A DNA stretch of 64,000 bases from positions 94,501 to 158,500 of the forward strand of contig CAUYUJ010020282.1 in NCBI GenBank assembly GCA_963575745.1. Direction: 5' to 3'. This document shows, one piece after another, positions 46,691 through 58,010 of this stretch (position 1 is the stretch's first letter; each line of letters starts with the position of its first letter). Made by a program: the position numbers and the translations under genes. The stretch is from Prorocentrum cordatum. Taxonomy: Eukaryota; Sar; Dinophyceae; Prorocentrales; Prorocentraceae. Below the pieces are notes generated by a model. The model saw only the letters and a program-made list of their open reading frames with translations. It was not told the DNA's origin and searched no databases.

Positions 46691-46819
46691 CTAGGAAATG
46701 GGAATTCCCATGCCCAATGCGGCTGACGAGGACGCCGACATCGTTGATGTTACCAAAGCTTTGGTCACATTCTGGCCTCCTGGGGCGGGGGGCCCTAACT
46801 TGACCCCCCCCTTCTTTAA

Positions 46820-47245
46820 ACAATCACCTCGAAGATGGACCCACGGTGGCGCCCGGGCTCCCCAGAGGGTCGGTCCCAAGAGGCGCCCAGGAGGCCCCAC
46901 GAGGCCCCCAAGGTGCCCTCAAGATGCCCCCCAAGAGGCCCCCCAAACACCCCCAAGAGGCCCGAAGAGGCTCCCTCGAAACACCCAAGACGCTTGAATA
47001 TGCCCATGGGACAGCCAAGAGGCCCCCCCAAACGCCCCAACAAGCTTACAATACGCTCTCGACAGACATCCGAAGCGACTCCGAGACACATTCAAGAAAC
47101 CTCTGGCCTTTCTGTTCGCCCTTCTCCTCCTCTTCCTCATACGCATAATCCTCCTCCTGCCTTCTCCCTCCTCCCTCCTCCCTCCTCCCCCTCCCCCTCC
47201 TCCTCCTCCTTCTCCTCCTCCTTCTCCTCGTCTGGTTCCTCCTCC
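46820..47245. repeat. CAAGAGGCCCC minisatellite then TCC tract
   Basis: 46855-47045 is CCAAGAGGCCCCC-type. 47120-47245 is a TCC/CTCCTC low-complexity tract. The minisatellite abuts the truncated end of the helicase. Confidence 0.8.
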
Positions 47246-47302
47246 ATCCTCCCCCTCTTGGGGTATGGCGGCTTCCCAGCCTGTATTTCACTGCGTGCTC
47301 CC

Positions 47303-47385
47303 CCACATGCCTGATCAAGGCAACTCGCCTGAGCCTCGTTTCTGGATGGGCTGGTCTGGTCAAGCAAAACGTCTAGGGTTTGGTG
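47303..47385. repeat. Dispersed 'CTGATCAAGGCAACTCGCC' repeat, copy 2
   Basis: CACATGCCTGATCAAGGCAA, CTCGCCTGAGCCTCGTTTCT and GGATGGGCTGG, then AAAACGTCTAGGGTTTGG. The second half matches 39895-39945 (TCGTTTCTGGACGGGCTGG, GCGAAACGTCT). Confidence 0.5.
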
Positions 47386-47389
47386 CTTT

Positions 47390-50300
47390 CCATATGATGA
47401 TCTATGCTCGTGCCATTCGTCAAACTTCTGTTAACTACAATTTTCTGTGCTACTTTAACCGTCGGTACTATTGTCTTTCGACGTATTTTGACGCAGGCCC
47501 GTATTCCAGCACTTTGCTTCGTCAAACTTCTCGGGATCGTATATGCCTGTGCTCAATATCGATTGTTCGCTTTGCTGTCAGGAGTGGTGTGCTTGCTTTA
47601 TACAGTCTGGTGCGTCATAGCTTGTCTTTCTGAAGGTCTGTGCCGACTCCCGTTCCCTCACTTACTTGTTTGCTCCTTCGGCAACCACCTCTTCTGATCA
47701 TCGGTGTCTTGTGTAGGTGGAGAGAACACGTGTGCTTTTTTTTCGGCGGCATATGTTTGGCGTCGGAACACGCGCCCCGACATCAATGTATTTGGGTACA
47801 ATGAAACGCAATTCGAGCTTTCAAGGCTGTTGATGTGCGGCCTGTGTGCGAAGAGGCCTCTCTCTGTGTGCGCACATGCATGTCGATTCCTGTTTTGCTG
47901 GTGTGGGCGCGGCTGCGGGTCGTCAATGCTCACAACGGGTGACATCACGGAACGGAAACAACACGTACATGAGGCCAGAAATTGTCGTAGATGGGAACCT
48001 CGGATCGTCCTCGGACAAGTCCTGCCACATCCTTCCAATGCCACATCCTTCCAATGCCACTGCCACATATTTTTGGTGCCGTCGACAATCCAAAACCGTG
48101 ACGCTTCTACGGCGATCGTCGATCCGCTGTTTTTTTGTTTATGTGTATGTGTATACATGATTCCCGTCGGTGCACACATAAGCGCTGATTGTCAACATTC
48201 CCTGGGCGGTGAATTGCTGAGCCGGCCGTGTAAACATGAGTTACTAGGCTACCGTAAAAAGAGCCCCATACTATGTATGATTCGCTCCATGCTTCTAGTA
48301 TTCACATCCAGTCGCCATCCTCCGAAGGCTGGATTGACCAGTCAGGATGCTTCTGCAACGGTACACGCAACATGTGCCACTTGGAAAAAACTACCAACAT
48401 GCAGCGCATGCAGCGACCATGGGACTATCCAGACCTTGTGAGTGTCATGCTGGCTATGCTCCCTACCACTTGCCGCAAACACCGTGCTCTCATTGCAGGC
48501 TGGCCTTGGAGGCAACATAGCAGGTTTGAGCTGGATGGGCCCTGAGACAATCTGCTCCAACGGAAGGATATTGGAAACTCCGTCCAAAGTCCGCCCCCGG
48601 ACTCCCGGGGTGCACCTGGTGCTGTTTCTCGCACTGGAATCGGTCTTTGAGGGCCCCGGGACTGGCAAACGGCTCGCGCAGACCGAAAACGGCAGAAGAC
48701 CTTCTCGAACCCAGAACCACCAACCTCGCCCCCCCCTTCTTGCTGGCCAGAACCAGTGCCGGGCCACCTCAGACCCCCCAGCAGGCTCCAAGGCTTGTGT
48801 CCATCTTTCATTCTCCCTAGTGTCTCCCCTTCATTCTGACCGCCACCCCGTCGGGCCATGTGCCCGAGCAGCACGGCTGACTGTTGCCACCGCTGCGCCG
48901 CGCTGCACGCCCTCTCGCGGGGCACAGTCTCTGAGCTCTGTGCCCGAGCTGCTTGGATGATCGCTCCTGCTCTCTCGCTCTCCTGGCTCCCTCGCTGCCT
49001 TGCCTTCTGTTACTGTTTCCGCTATCTTGCTTCCTTGCCCCCTCTCCCCCCTCGCTTTTGGAAGCAATTTCTGGGAGGTCTTCGCCAGAACGACTACAAG
49101 CTATCAAACCCGATTACATGGCCATTCACCTGGACCAGGCCAGATAAATGCCAGGATTAAGTCGGACTCAACGGGATTGAGCCGGATTAGGCAGATTCAA
49201 CCAGGTCGGGCTGCTTGTCGACACGGGGTATACCAGCGCGGACTCCGAATTAAACCTCTCAGGAATTGCTTCCTAACGCGTTTTCTAGCTTCCCGATCTC
49301 TTTCGTTCGCCCCCTCTGAACGGCTAGGGGGCCAGAGTCGCTTCTCCAAGCTCCCCTCCCTGGTCTCCTCGAATTTCAGGGTGAGAGGGTGTCACGTTTC
49401 CCTGCCCCCTCGTCGGGGTCCAAGCTTCGCCAGCCCAAACAATGCAGGGCCTCTTTTGTCGCCAGCAGAATCGTTCATGACAAATATGAAGCATTGTGGC
49501 GTGCAACACGACTCCCATAGGGGGGCTGTCTGGGCCACCCCACTTCCCTTGTCCCCAAGGGCCCCCGAAGTCGGAACATTATGCTTCCAACGCAAGCCCG
49601 AAGAAGCACCCAAAAGGCTCCCAAGACTTCTTTGGAGGATCCCAAGACGGTCTGGGAACTTCCCAAGTCCAGGACGTGTTGCAAGGTCAAGTGTTGCCAC
49701 TAGTCTGGCCCACCAGGTCCAGAAAGTGCGGCGTTGAGACAACACACGAGCCATTCCAAGTCCGTCATCTCAAAGCATGCGGCACAAACGTGGGGCTCTC
49801 TCAGCATTCCGAGCATGGGCCTCGAATTCTTAGCATTCCAGGCCTCCCACATCAGGAACCCGCTGCAAGGGCAGGGCACCGGGCGCTCACCAATCCAAGT
49901 GTCCGTGGCCCAACAGGTGTGGCGAGACCGCGGGGAGCTCCGGAAAGCTGGGCAGGGGCAGCATCTTCTCACGATTTTTAAGAGGCTCCGGGTCCAGGAA
50001 GTGCGCCAGGGGCAAAGGCTTCGCCAACGTCCAGGAAGTGTCGTAGAGCCAGTGGGTTCTTTTCATTCGTAGCCTCCCGGGTCCAATAAAAAAGGCTGCA
50101 GACGAATAGATCTCTCATTTGTCCGTGCCTCCCATGCCATGAAACTGCGGAATGGGATTCGGGGTGCTCACCATTCCAGGTTTGGCAAGTGCAGTACTTG
50201 TCCATGACGATCGAGGACGCGAAATTGATGCCAATCGAGGCCCAAACATACATAATGCTCCAAACGGTACTTCCCACTGCAATTCAGGACAACCGCTACA

Positions 50301-50530
50301 TCCAGACTTGTGCCGAAGTCTTCATCCAAAGTGCACCAAACATGGAGCTTGCGAGAGCCACGCTGCAACGGTAGCATCCTGCTGACAGCATGCTTGATTG
50401 GCTGATTCCAAAGGTCCATCGGTCGAGACAGTTTTTGTGTGCCCCGCATGTCCGCACCATTCCAGCCAAAGGCCAATATTGCGCCCCTTTTCGATCGCAC
50501 TTTGAAGGGGTTCTCTTGGGGTCCGTTGTG
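47390..50530. other. Unique sequence without a supported gene
   Basis: Frames up to ~245 codons exist (for example plus 47704-48441) but begin with non-ATG codons, compete with antisense frames and show no domain. A 14-bp duplication (CACATCCTTCCAATGC) is at 48026-48055. Some GTCCAGGAAGTGC-like repeats occur at 49660-50040. Confidence 0.4.
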
Positions 50531-50539
50531 GGCGTATCG

Positions 50540-52180
50540 GGTTCTCCTTCTCCTCCTCCTCCTCCTCCTCCTCTTTCTCTCTCTTCGCCTCCCTTCTTCC
50601 CTCCTCCCTTCTGATTCTTTCCCTCGCTGTCATTATCTAACTCATCCTCCTTGGCGCGAAGGCCCCCGACTGCATCCCGATCGCCCTTGTTGCCAACGCC
50701 TCACCGTGGCGCCATATGCAGCGGCTCCAGGGGCCCGGTTAGGCTCTGTCGATGCCAGCAGCATGGCGAGGCTGCGGTGCCACTCCTGCGCTGGGAAATA
50801 AGGACAAGAGAAGATGGGGAAGGGGGTATTGGCAACAGAGACGGGGGAGGGGCTGCAGGGAGGCGGGGCATCGAGGTCCGCTGTAGAGGGGAGTCACATG
50901 GGGGGCTGGCTCGGGGGGGAAGCATCGGCTTGAAATCAACGATGCATCGCTGAAAGATCGGCGATAGGCCCCCGAAGGCAAAACCGCACGCTCTGGGGCA
51001 CCCGAGGACCGATCGGCGATGCTTGAGCGATGAGGGCTCGATGCTAACCCCCTGAGACATCCCCGCCTTTCGCCGCCCCGGAGATTTTCCTCCTCCTCCT
51101 CCTCCTCCTCACTCCTCCTCTTCTGCGGGTTTCCGCTGGCGGAGCCGCCTTCGTTTTGCGCCTGCTGGACTCCGCGGCCCTCCCTGAAGCTTCGCTGAGG
51201 ACGAGAGGTCAACGCCTCGACTCGTGCCCTGCATGTTCTAGATGCCCCTCTGCCTCCTCTCCCCTCCCCTCCCTGTCAATTCCGTTCCTCTGTCCCTCCG
51301 ATTCCTTCTCCTCCTCGAGTCGCTGATCTGACTAGCCTCCTCGCCCGACCCGCGCCCCCCCGCGCTGGGCAGGTACTCCGACCTCTCGCGACAGAGGGTG
51401 CCCAACTCCTCTGAGTCAGCGGTGGCGGGCAAAGCCTTCGGTCTTAACCTGGCAAGGCTTGAGGCTGCAAGCTGGCAGCCCACAAAGGCAGCCCAGGCTG
51501 GCCTCAACAAGCCGCTGGCCTCAACAAACCCCCAGGGAACAGCTGGCACACACGATAAGAAGTCTTGCTATCGGAAATTTTGGATAATATTCTTCGTCGA
51601 TAATTGAGGGCTCTAAGATGTGCACCAGAACTTCTGCGTGTCACTGGGGCAATACATGAAGGAGATCAGAATTATCCGTGGGGCCCCCGCTGGCAAGCCG
51701 CTCTGGTCTCTTCCTGGATGTGCCTGCTGAAGTCCGGAGTTGATCTCAAGACCCTGGGACCGCCTCCCGTCGGCGCCTCCAGGGCGCTCCACGTCAGATG
51801 GGACGCACAGAGACATACTAATACTATATGTCCTCCTTGGAGGCGCGCGTCCGACCCGAACACATAGTATACCCATCTTTTAGTATATCGTTTCCCGAGC
51901 GGTGCGGCCAGAAAGCGCCCGCCACGACGCATATGCTGTAAGATGTCTTGGTGCTCGTGTCGCCCCTGTGGGGGTGGCGACGCAGACACACACTCTTGGT
52001 ATGTTGGGGTGACGCCGATCACAGGCTCTGGGTATCGAGACAGCCCGAACTGCCTCCTGGGGGCCGTCGGTGCGCAGCCTCAGGCCCTGCCGACCTCTCC
52101 AGGCTGCGTTCTTGAAGGGGCGCGTCTGGTGAATCCTCAAAGGCCCTCGGCAACTTTGCCACGCGACGGGCTCTACCGTC
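50540..52180. other. Intergenic, with short TCC tracts
   Basis: TCC microsatellites at 50547-50575 and 51086-51112. The remainder is GC-rich unique sequence. No gene recognised up to the stop codon of the ELMO-domain gene. Confidence 0.5.
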
Positions 52181-52182
52181 GG

Positions 52183-55100
52183 TCACTCATGCTGGTAATT
52201 CCTGAGCCGGGCAGGGAGAGCGCTTTGCGCTCCAACAGCCTGGGGCTGCGCTGGTCGCGAGACGCCGAATTCGAGGTTGCTGAACTCCAGGCGCGAGGGG
52301 TCCGACTTCGCCTTGAGCTCCGCGGCACCCTTGGTCAGTGCATCCAGGAGCTTGGCTGGCCTCCTAGTCACCAGCTGCTCGATCTCTTTGAAAGTCTGGT
52401 CGGTGTCCCTGATCGTCCGCTTCTGGTTCCGCCACTGAGAGTAAAAGTGGAAGAGTCCGCCTGCGAAGACGCAGCACAAAGTGTCGAACACTCCCCGATC
52501 TGCCGAATTGCACAGCGACGACAGCGCGCCGTTCGAGAAAGCAACCATCACCATCTGCGTGATATTGATGCAAACGCAAGCAAGTGGGTAGTTTTGCTCG
52601 GCATCCTGGGCCAGATCGAACGCGCTCTTGAATATGTTGAAATGCTGCGTGAAGAACGAGAACATGTGAATTACATTTAGCACGCCGTTGGAGCGGTTGA
52701 GGTCCGTCCTGGGATCTGTGTGCTGGAAGCCCATCAACTCCCAATGGCCTCCGATTGTGCCGCAGATCTTGTTGCGAGTGAGCTTGAAGTACATGGTGCG
52801 GAGCATCCTGGCGTGAAACGTGTCATTGAAGTCGAACTTGGTCATCTTCATCATGAGCACGATATCCTTCTCGGCGCTCGTCTTTCGGTCAAGCCCAGGG
52901 ATCTCGCTGAGGGATCTCCTTCGTGCCATGCAGCCACAGCTCACGTGGTCCATTTCCTCGTCACGCAGTGGCTGCAACACCTCGGGGAGGATGGGCACCT
53001 CCATGATCCACTGGTGCACGTCGCGCCAGACTATGCTCGAGGCAGAAGGGTCCCCAAGACGCACTGCGCCAGCAGTGGCCTTCTCCTGCTTAGCTATCGC
53101 GGCCATCTCGGCAGTCTTCTCGCCAACAGCTTCCCATTCGGCCTCCATGCTTGCATGCTCAACCACTCTGTCGGTGATGTCATCCAGATCTCTTCCGTCT
53201 CTCTGTGTAGACACATCGGGCTCGCCCGCGCTCGGCACCTCGTACGCATGTCGCAGTCCTGCCAACGCGCGGCTGCTGCCACTCCCCAAGCCGCCGAAGC
53301 CGCCGCTGTCGGCGCCTCTGTGGCCCCCGGACGCATCAACACTGGTTGTGCTAGACACGTTGCGGCGGTGTATGGCCTGGTCGTCCACGTCCACCCGGCT
53401 CATGAATGTGGAGCTAGCCGATGGCCGCGCTTGGCTCAATCTTCTGTCGTCCTGCGGGGCCGTGCCGCCGTTGAGCTCCGTCCCAGACGTCCTGACATCG
53501 CCGTTGCTGGGGCTGCCGCGGCGGGAGGGCGTCGGCAACAGCGACGTGGCGGGCAGGACCCGCGTCGCTGGCGCCACAGACAGCGGTGGAGGTGCAGCCA
53601 GGTGCGCCCGTGAGCTGCACGAGTCTCCCGACTGGACGTCGTGGGCAAAGCCTGGGCCGTCCACGTGATGCCTAGTCGCGCTACACATCTCGCACGACAC
53701 GGCGGCGTCGTCGTTGAGGTATGTGCAGCACGGGCAAGACCAGCCGTCCTCCAAGGACACTGGCTGCGGCTCCTCCTCCAACGCGCTGCCCTCAACGTGC
53801 TGCACCGCTTGGTCCATCATGGCCAGCAGTCCGAATCGACCTTCGCCACCAGACGGTGTCGTGGACCTCGTGGCACCTCCGCCGCGAGCTGCTCGAGGCT
53901 CCGAGCTGCGAGCTCCTGCCGATAGCTCCGAGGACTCGCTGTGGCCAGGCCACGCCTCCAATGCGCCTTCCGCTGCCGGTGCGGCAGTTGTGGTGGCGCC
54001 TGGCGGCGGCACGGGCGCAACTTGCGAGGGTGGGGACGGCGGCGATGGCGCGGTCGGCAGAGCCTCCCGTGCCTCTGGGAGCACGGTAGCGACTATTCCC
54101 TTGGGACCGGGCTCGGTGGCGGCCGCTGGCTGGTGCTCTCCCACTTGCGCTGGCGCCTCTAATGGTCGCGCAGGCGCTTCCATCGGCAGTGGCAGCTGCT
54201 GGTCGCCTTCCACGGGGGCCAGCACCGGCGTCCCTTCTGGTTGCACAGACACCTCCATCGGCAAGGGGAGCGGCTGGTCGCCCTTCGGCAGGGCAGACAC
54301 CTCGCCCTCCTCGTCGCTCATTTCTATCAGGATCGAGTGTTCCTGACCCTGCAGGTCCTGGAGCGCGGGCTTGGCATCCAGGGGCTCCTCTTCGCTTTCC
54401 TCTAGCATGATCCTCTCCTCTTGCCCTTGCAGGTCCTGGAGCCCGTGCTCGGCCGCCAGGGGCTCCTCGTCGCTCATCTCTATCAAGATCGAACCCTCTG
54501 AGGGCTCCTCTCTACTCATCTCCAACACGATCGAGTCATCCTTTCCACGCGAGTCCGAGTCCTGGAGCTCGGGCTTAGCCAGTAGGAACTCCTCGCTCTT
54601 CTCGACAGATGTCGAAAGCTCGTGCTCCTCCAAGCACTGGAGAGCGGGCTTGGCCAGCGGGGGCCCTGCGCCCACCTCACTCGTGGTGGTGTCCCCTGGC
54701 TCATCCAACTCCTCATTCGCCAATGCCCTCGCCGCCGTGGGCTGCAACTCTGTGTTGCCCGTGGCTTGCCCGGCGGGTTCGCTGCTGGCTTCCGTGGCCG
54801 TCGGCGCAGCAGCTGACGTCAATACCACCGACTGGGGGCCCCAGGAGGACTCGGGCCAGGCCTCGCCCATGGGACGGCCTTCGGCCCAGGCACTGGGGGC
54901 TGCTTCGGCCAGCGCGGCCCTGCTGGCAGGGCGAAGCTCGGCCTCGGCGCCGGCGGCCGGCTCTGCTACTGCGGCCTCTCGTGGCTGGCTGGCGGGTGAT
55001 GGCTCAGCAAGGGCGCGGTCTGTCGCCGCGGGCACAGCTGCGCTCGGCAGCAAGGACGTGGACGTCACCTCTTCGCCCCGCGGCGAGCCCAAGTGCCCGC

Positions 55101-55470
55101 CGAGGCACTGCCCTTCTGCCTCCGCGAAGACAGCATCGAACTCCTCGTCCAGGGCCACATCGGCGGAGCCTCGGGCGGACTGCTCGGCCCACTCGTCTGC
55201 CTCGCTGATCTTGCTCAGCGTGGAGCCATGGCGTCGACTGGCGGCCCGTTGCTGCAGAGGCGCCCCCACCTCGTGCCACCGCTGGCCGCCCAACGTCGCT
55301 GCGGGAGGCCCAGAGTTCTGCCACCGAGCCCCCCAGCTGCTCGCCTTGGCACCCGCGGGCTGTCTGCGCTGCGCGCCAGGGCGACCGTATGCGGCGCCTG
55401 GCGCGCCCATGCCCGCCAGCTGCCTGGCGCCAGCGCCATCCACGGCCCGTAGCGTCTTGTCTGGCAGCAT
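52183..55470 (-). CDS. RanBP2 zinc-finger and ELMO-domain protein
   Basis: 1095 residues from the ATG at 55470 in one uninterrupted frame; this is the first ATG in that frame after the SL relic. Residues 1-300 are Ala/Pro/Glu-rich and probably disordered. About 300-390 carry four or five ~26-residue repeats (SILIEMSDEEPL, LQDLQGQE). Residues 577-596 form a RanBP2-type zinc finger (WSCPCCTYLN, then CEMC; spacing C-x2-C-x10-C-x2-C with the family Asn). Another disordered stretch follows. About 855-1035 form an ELMO domain: HARMLRTMYFKLTRNK, then HWELMGFQHTDPRTDL, NGVLNVIHMF and YPLACVCINIT. ELMO proteins act as GAPs for ARF/ARL GTPases or as partners of DOCK exchange factors. The conserved Arg after the TDL box is present but preceded by a one-residue insertion. 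The zinc finger suggests RNA or ubiquitin binding. Function beyond this is inference. The lack of introns fits retroposition. Confidence 0.85.
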   Translation of the reverse strand: MLPDKTLRAVDGAGARQLAGMGAPGAAYGRPGAQRRQPAGAKASSWGARWQNSGPPAATLGGQRWHEVGAPLQQRAASRRHGSTLSKISEADEWAEQSARGSADVALDEEFDAVFAEAEGQCLGGHLGSPRGEEVTSTSLLPSAAVPAATDRALAEPSPASQPREAAVAEPAAGAEAELRPASRAALAEAAPSAWAEGRPMGEAWPESSWGPQSVVLTSAAAPTATEASSEPAGQATGNTELQPTAARALANEELDEPGDTTTSEVGAGPPLAKPALQCLEEHELSTSVEKSEEFLLAKPELQDSDSRGKDDSIVLEMSREEPSEGSILIEMSDEEPLAAEHGLQDLQGQEERIMLEESEEEPLDAKPALQDLQGQEHSILIEMSDEEGEVSALPKGDQPLPLPMEVSVQPEGTPVLAPVEGDQQLPLPMEAPARPLEAPAQVGEHQPAAATEPGPKGIVATVLPEAREALPTAPSPPSPPSQVAPVPPPGATTTAAPAAEGALEAWPGHSESSELSAGARSSEPRAARGGGATRSTTPSGGEGRFGLLAMMDQAVQHVEGSALEEEPQPVSLEDGWSCPCCTYLNDDAAVSCEMCSATRHHVDGPGFAHDVQSGDSCSSRAHLAAPPPLSVAPATRVLPATSLLPTPSRRGSPSNGDVRTSGTELNGGTAPQDDRRLSQARPSASSTFMSRVDVDDQAIHRRNVSSTTSVDASGGHRGADSGGFGGLGSGSSRALAGLRHAYEVPSAGEPDVSTQRDGRDLDDITDRVVEHASMEAEWEAVGEKTAEMAAIAKQEKATAGAVRLGDPSASSIVWRDVHQWIMEVPILPEVLQPLRDEEMDHVSCGCMARRRSLSEIPGLDRKTSAEKDIVLMMKMTKFDFNDTFHARMLRTMYFKLTRNKICGTIGGHWELMGFQHTDPRTDLNRSNGVLNVIHMFSFFTQHFNIFKSAFDLAQDAEQNYPLACVCINITQMVMVAFSNGALSSLCNSADRGVFDTLCCVFAGGLFHFYSQWRNQKRTIRDTDQTFKEIEQLVTRRPAKLLDALTKGAAELKAKSDPSRLEFSNLEFGVSRPAQPQAVGAQSALPARLRNYQHE

Positions 55471-55561
55471 CGCTGCCCCTCCAGCCGCCTTCGCCTCTCG
55501 TCGTCCACGCCCCCTGGTCGGGGGGGGTGCGTACGAGCCGCATGTCACATCGAGCCAATGG

Positions 55562-55583
55562 CTTGAGCCAAAACGGCTCCAGA
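55562..55583 (-). other. Dinoflagellate spliced-leader relic upstream of the ELMO gene
   Basis: On the minus strand it reads TCTGGAGCC, G, then TTTTGGCTCAAG. That is 19 of 22 positions of the DinoSL, including the last 12 in a row. It ends 91 nt before the ATG at 55470. It is the clearest dinoflagellate signature in the window. Confidence 0.9.
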
Positions 55584-55599
55584 ATCTTGGATGCTCCGG

Positions 55600-56010
55600 G
55601 AGAATCCTGGGTTCTGGGGTGGGGGGGGCCTGCAAAGGGACGGCGTAGACTGCTAACAAAGCAAGCTCCGAGAAGCTCTGGTGAGGCTGCCGAGAAGTCT
55701 TGGATGCCCTGGCCCTGACTCGTCCCGAGTGAAAGGTCCGCGGGAGGACTGCCAACAAGGAGGCCCTAACTTTTGTGGAAGCTCCTGGGCGCTTGGGAAA
55801 TTCTGGGAGGGACGGGGGGGTCCCAAGGACCCTGGGAGGCCTTGGATGCCTTGGGAGGCTCTACGGAAGCTCCTGGGAAGCCTCGGCTCGGCCGCTCTCG
55901 GGCGACAGCCCAGCTGGCCGGAGCTGACACGATCGCAAGCTGTGGAGCATGCGCCGCCCGTCGCAAGCGCCAGCGTCTCATTCGGGACGCTTCTGGGAAT
56001 CACCCGGGCC
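55600..56010. repeat. Degenerate GGGAGGC / TTGGATGCC repeats
   Basis: Loosely repeated TCTTGGATGCC, GGAAGCTCCTGGG and GGGAGGC(C/T)(T/C)TGG words upstream of the ELMO gene. No frame is supported. 56010-56570 is unique GC-rich sequence without a recognised gene. Confidence 0.5.
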
Positions 56011-56574
56011 ACCCTGAGACTGCTGCTCTCTGCTCCTTTCGGATGCTCCTTCGGCTTCTGGCACACCTCTGCTCCTTTCGGATGCTCTCGGCGGCACCCT
56101 GTCTTCAACGGAAGCCGCTGGGACCTCCTCCCGCGGCCCCCCCCGAAACTTTTGAAACAAACGAGGCTGCCTCTGGAGGTCTCATGCCAGGCCGTCTCAG
56201 CGGCGGCGCTCGACGGTACCAAGGGGACTGGCGGTGCCACGCCGCAGGGCGTCTTATGGGAACAGCATTGCCGGGTTCACCCTCCCCCCTCCAGGGGCGT
56301 GCTCTGACCAGCCACGGGTTCGGGGCGCATCCAGTCGCGGCGACAAGGCTCCCCAAGAAGCCCCCCCAAAAGCGCAGCATGACCCGACTTCCCCCCCCCC
56401 CCTCTCTGCTTTCCCTCCTTGTCCTCCTCCGTCTGCCCCTGCCCCTCGCCAGAGCCCCGTGGGAGCCGCTTCCTGAGCCGCTGCGCAGGCGCTGGCGGCC
56501 GCACTGAGGCTGGCCGCGTTGGGCTCCACCCCGAACCTCGCCATCTCCAGCAGCAGGATCAAGGCCACGGGCCA

Positions 56575-56740
56575 CCTCCAGGGAGGAGGAGGGAGGATGA
56601 GGGAGGAGGAGGGATGAGGAGGGAGGAGGAGGGAGGAGGAGGGAGGAGGAGGGAGGAGGGAGGAGGGAGGAGGGAGGAGGAGGAGGAGGAGGAGGAGGAG
56701 GAGGAGGAGGAGGAGGAGGAGGAGGAGAGGAGGAGGAGAC
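56575..56740. repeat. (GGA)n microsatellite
   Basis: GGAGGAGGGA and (GGA)n on the plus strand; Glu and Ser/Pro homopolymer frames come from it. 56745-57700 is GC-rich with many open frames and no recognised domain. Confidence 0.95.
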
Positions 56741-57719
56741 TGGGGAAGCAGGGGACGACTCGCGCGCTCTCCCCTGTCGGGCCACGGCCGCATCCGCCTC
56801 GAGATCCCAGCCGGAGCCGGCTCGAGGAGAAGTCTGGGGCACCGCACCAACCAGAAGGGGCTCCCAGGCCGCCTGGCGTCGCGGAGGGAGCACGGCGAGC
56901 GCTCTCCTCCGCAGTCCTGCCCCCCCCCCCGGGGGCCGCTTTCGAGCATCCCGAGGCCATCAGAGAACGACCCGCGATGCAGAGGTCCCGTGTGAGCGTC
57001 TGCCTGCGTTTCCCTTCCTGGCGGCGCGCGCAAGGCTGTCGTCGTCTCCGAAGCCGCCTCCTTCTGAGGAGCTTTCCCCCCTCCCCCTGCCCCCTTCTGC
57101 GCGTGGCTGACTTTCGCCGGACAGCACAGCCTGGCTGGGCCCTGCCTGTCTGGGCCCTGCATGGCGGCGCGCCGATGTCTAGCCGACGGTCGAGGCGTCT
57201 TGCTCCGAGCAGACAGCGGCTGCGGGGCTGGGCTCTTCGTCATGTCTTGGCGTGTGCAGAGCATCCCCAATGCCAAAAGACGTCTCGGATCGATAGCTCT
57301 TCGCACGAGGAGTCCCTGATGCGAAATAGCTGCCCGCGGCACATTTTGCCGTGGTGCCTTGCCGTTGACGATGGGGGCCGCATCGCGTGCATTTGCAGTC
57401 GCTTGCCAACGATGCAAAGCTGGCTGCCGGGATGCGGCTCGAGAGGTCCAGGCGCCGGCGTCATAGAAATATCGCGGCGGTTCGGCGGTCCCGGGGTCAG
57501 AGGAGTGGCGTGAGGAGCCACGGGGGGAGAAGGGTCGGCAGGGGCCGGGGGGGGGGGAGGGTGCTGAAGGCAGGCGCACGGCGGGTTCGTGCTGTGCCGA
57601 CTTCGGCGTTGGGTTCTGACACCGCGGGGATCGTTCAACCTAAAACGATCGGTTCCCGTCCGCGGCCTTCAACATGATGGTGCATTCCATTTCATGTCCG
57701 AAACAATCCCTCAGCTATA

Positions 57720-58010
57720 GTGGCAGAGTTGGTAACAATACTCCACGGCTTTTCTTCACATATATTGTCCCTTTGCGTTGACGAGGCCATAGGCGCAACC
57801 GTGCAATTTTACCCTGGGCATGTTGTGCTTACCGACTCCAGGTCGCTGGCGGCGTTCAACGCGGAACGCTGGCGGCGGGGTCGCCGCCAGTCGACACGAC
57901 ACGCACCTTCCGCACACTCCTTGTGCGTCGGAGGTCCTGGCCGCATGCTCCTCAAGCCTCGGGGCCCCAGAAGCCTACATGACGTGACCTCCCTCCCCGG
58001 GACTGGCTAA
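57720..58010 (+). other. Open frame with some coding character
   Basis: The plus frame reads VTILHGFSSHILSLCVDEAI and GATVQFYPGHVVLTDSRSLA, better-formed than its neighbours, but it starts at GTG rather than ATG. It becomes Arg-rich after AERWRRG. No family recognised; possibly a decayed exon. 58010-58640 shows no supported feature. Confidence 0.2.

Noticed and set aside
47704-48441. 245-codon plus frame
   Set aside because: Starts at GTG, has odd Cys/His/Val-rich low-complexity parts, no domain, and a competing antisense frame over the same bases.
54371-55648. 425-codon plus frame opposite the ELMO gene
   Set aside because: Antisense shadow of the 1095-codon gene, Ser/Ala-rich, with no domain.
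55471-55758. In-frame extension of the ELMO gene upstream to a TTG
   Set aside because: No ATG, and the SL relic at 55562-55583 places the mRNA 5' end inside it.
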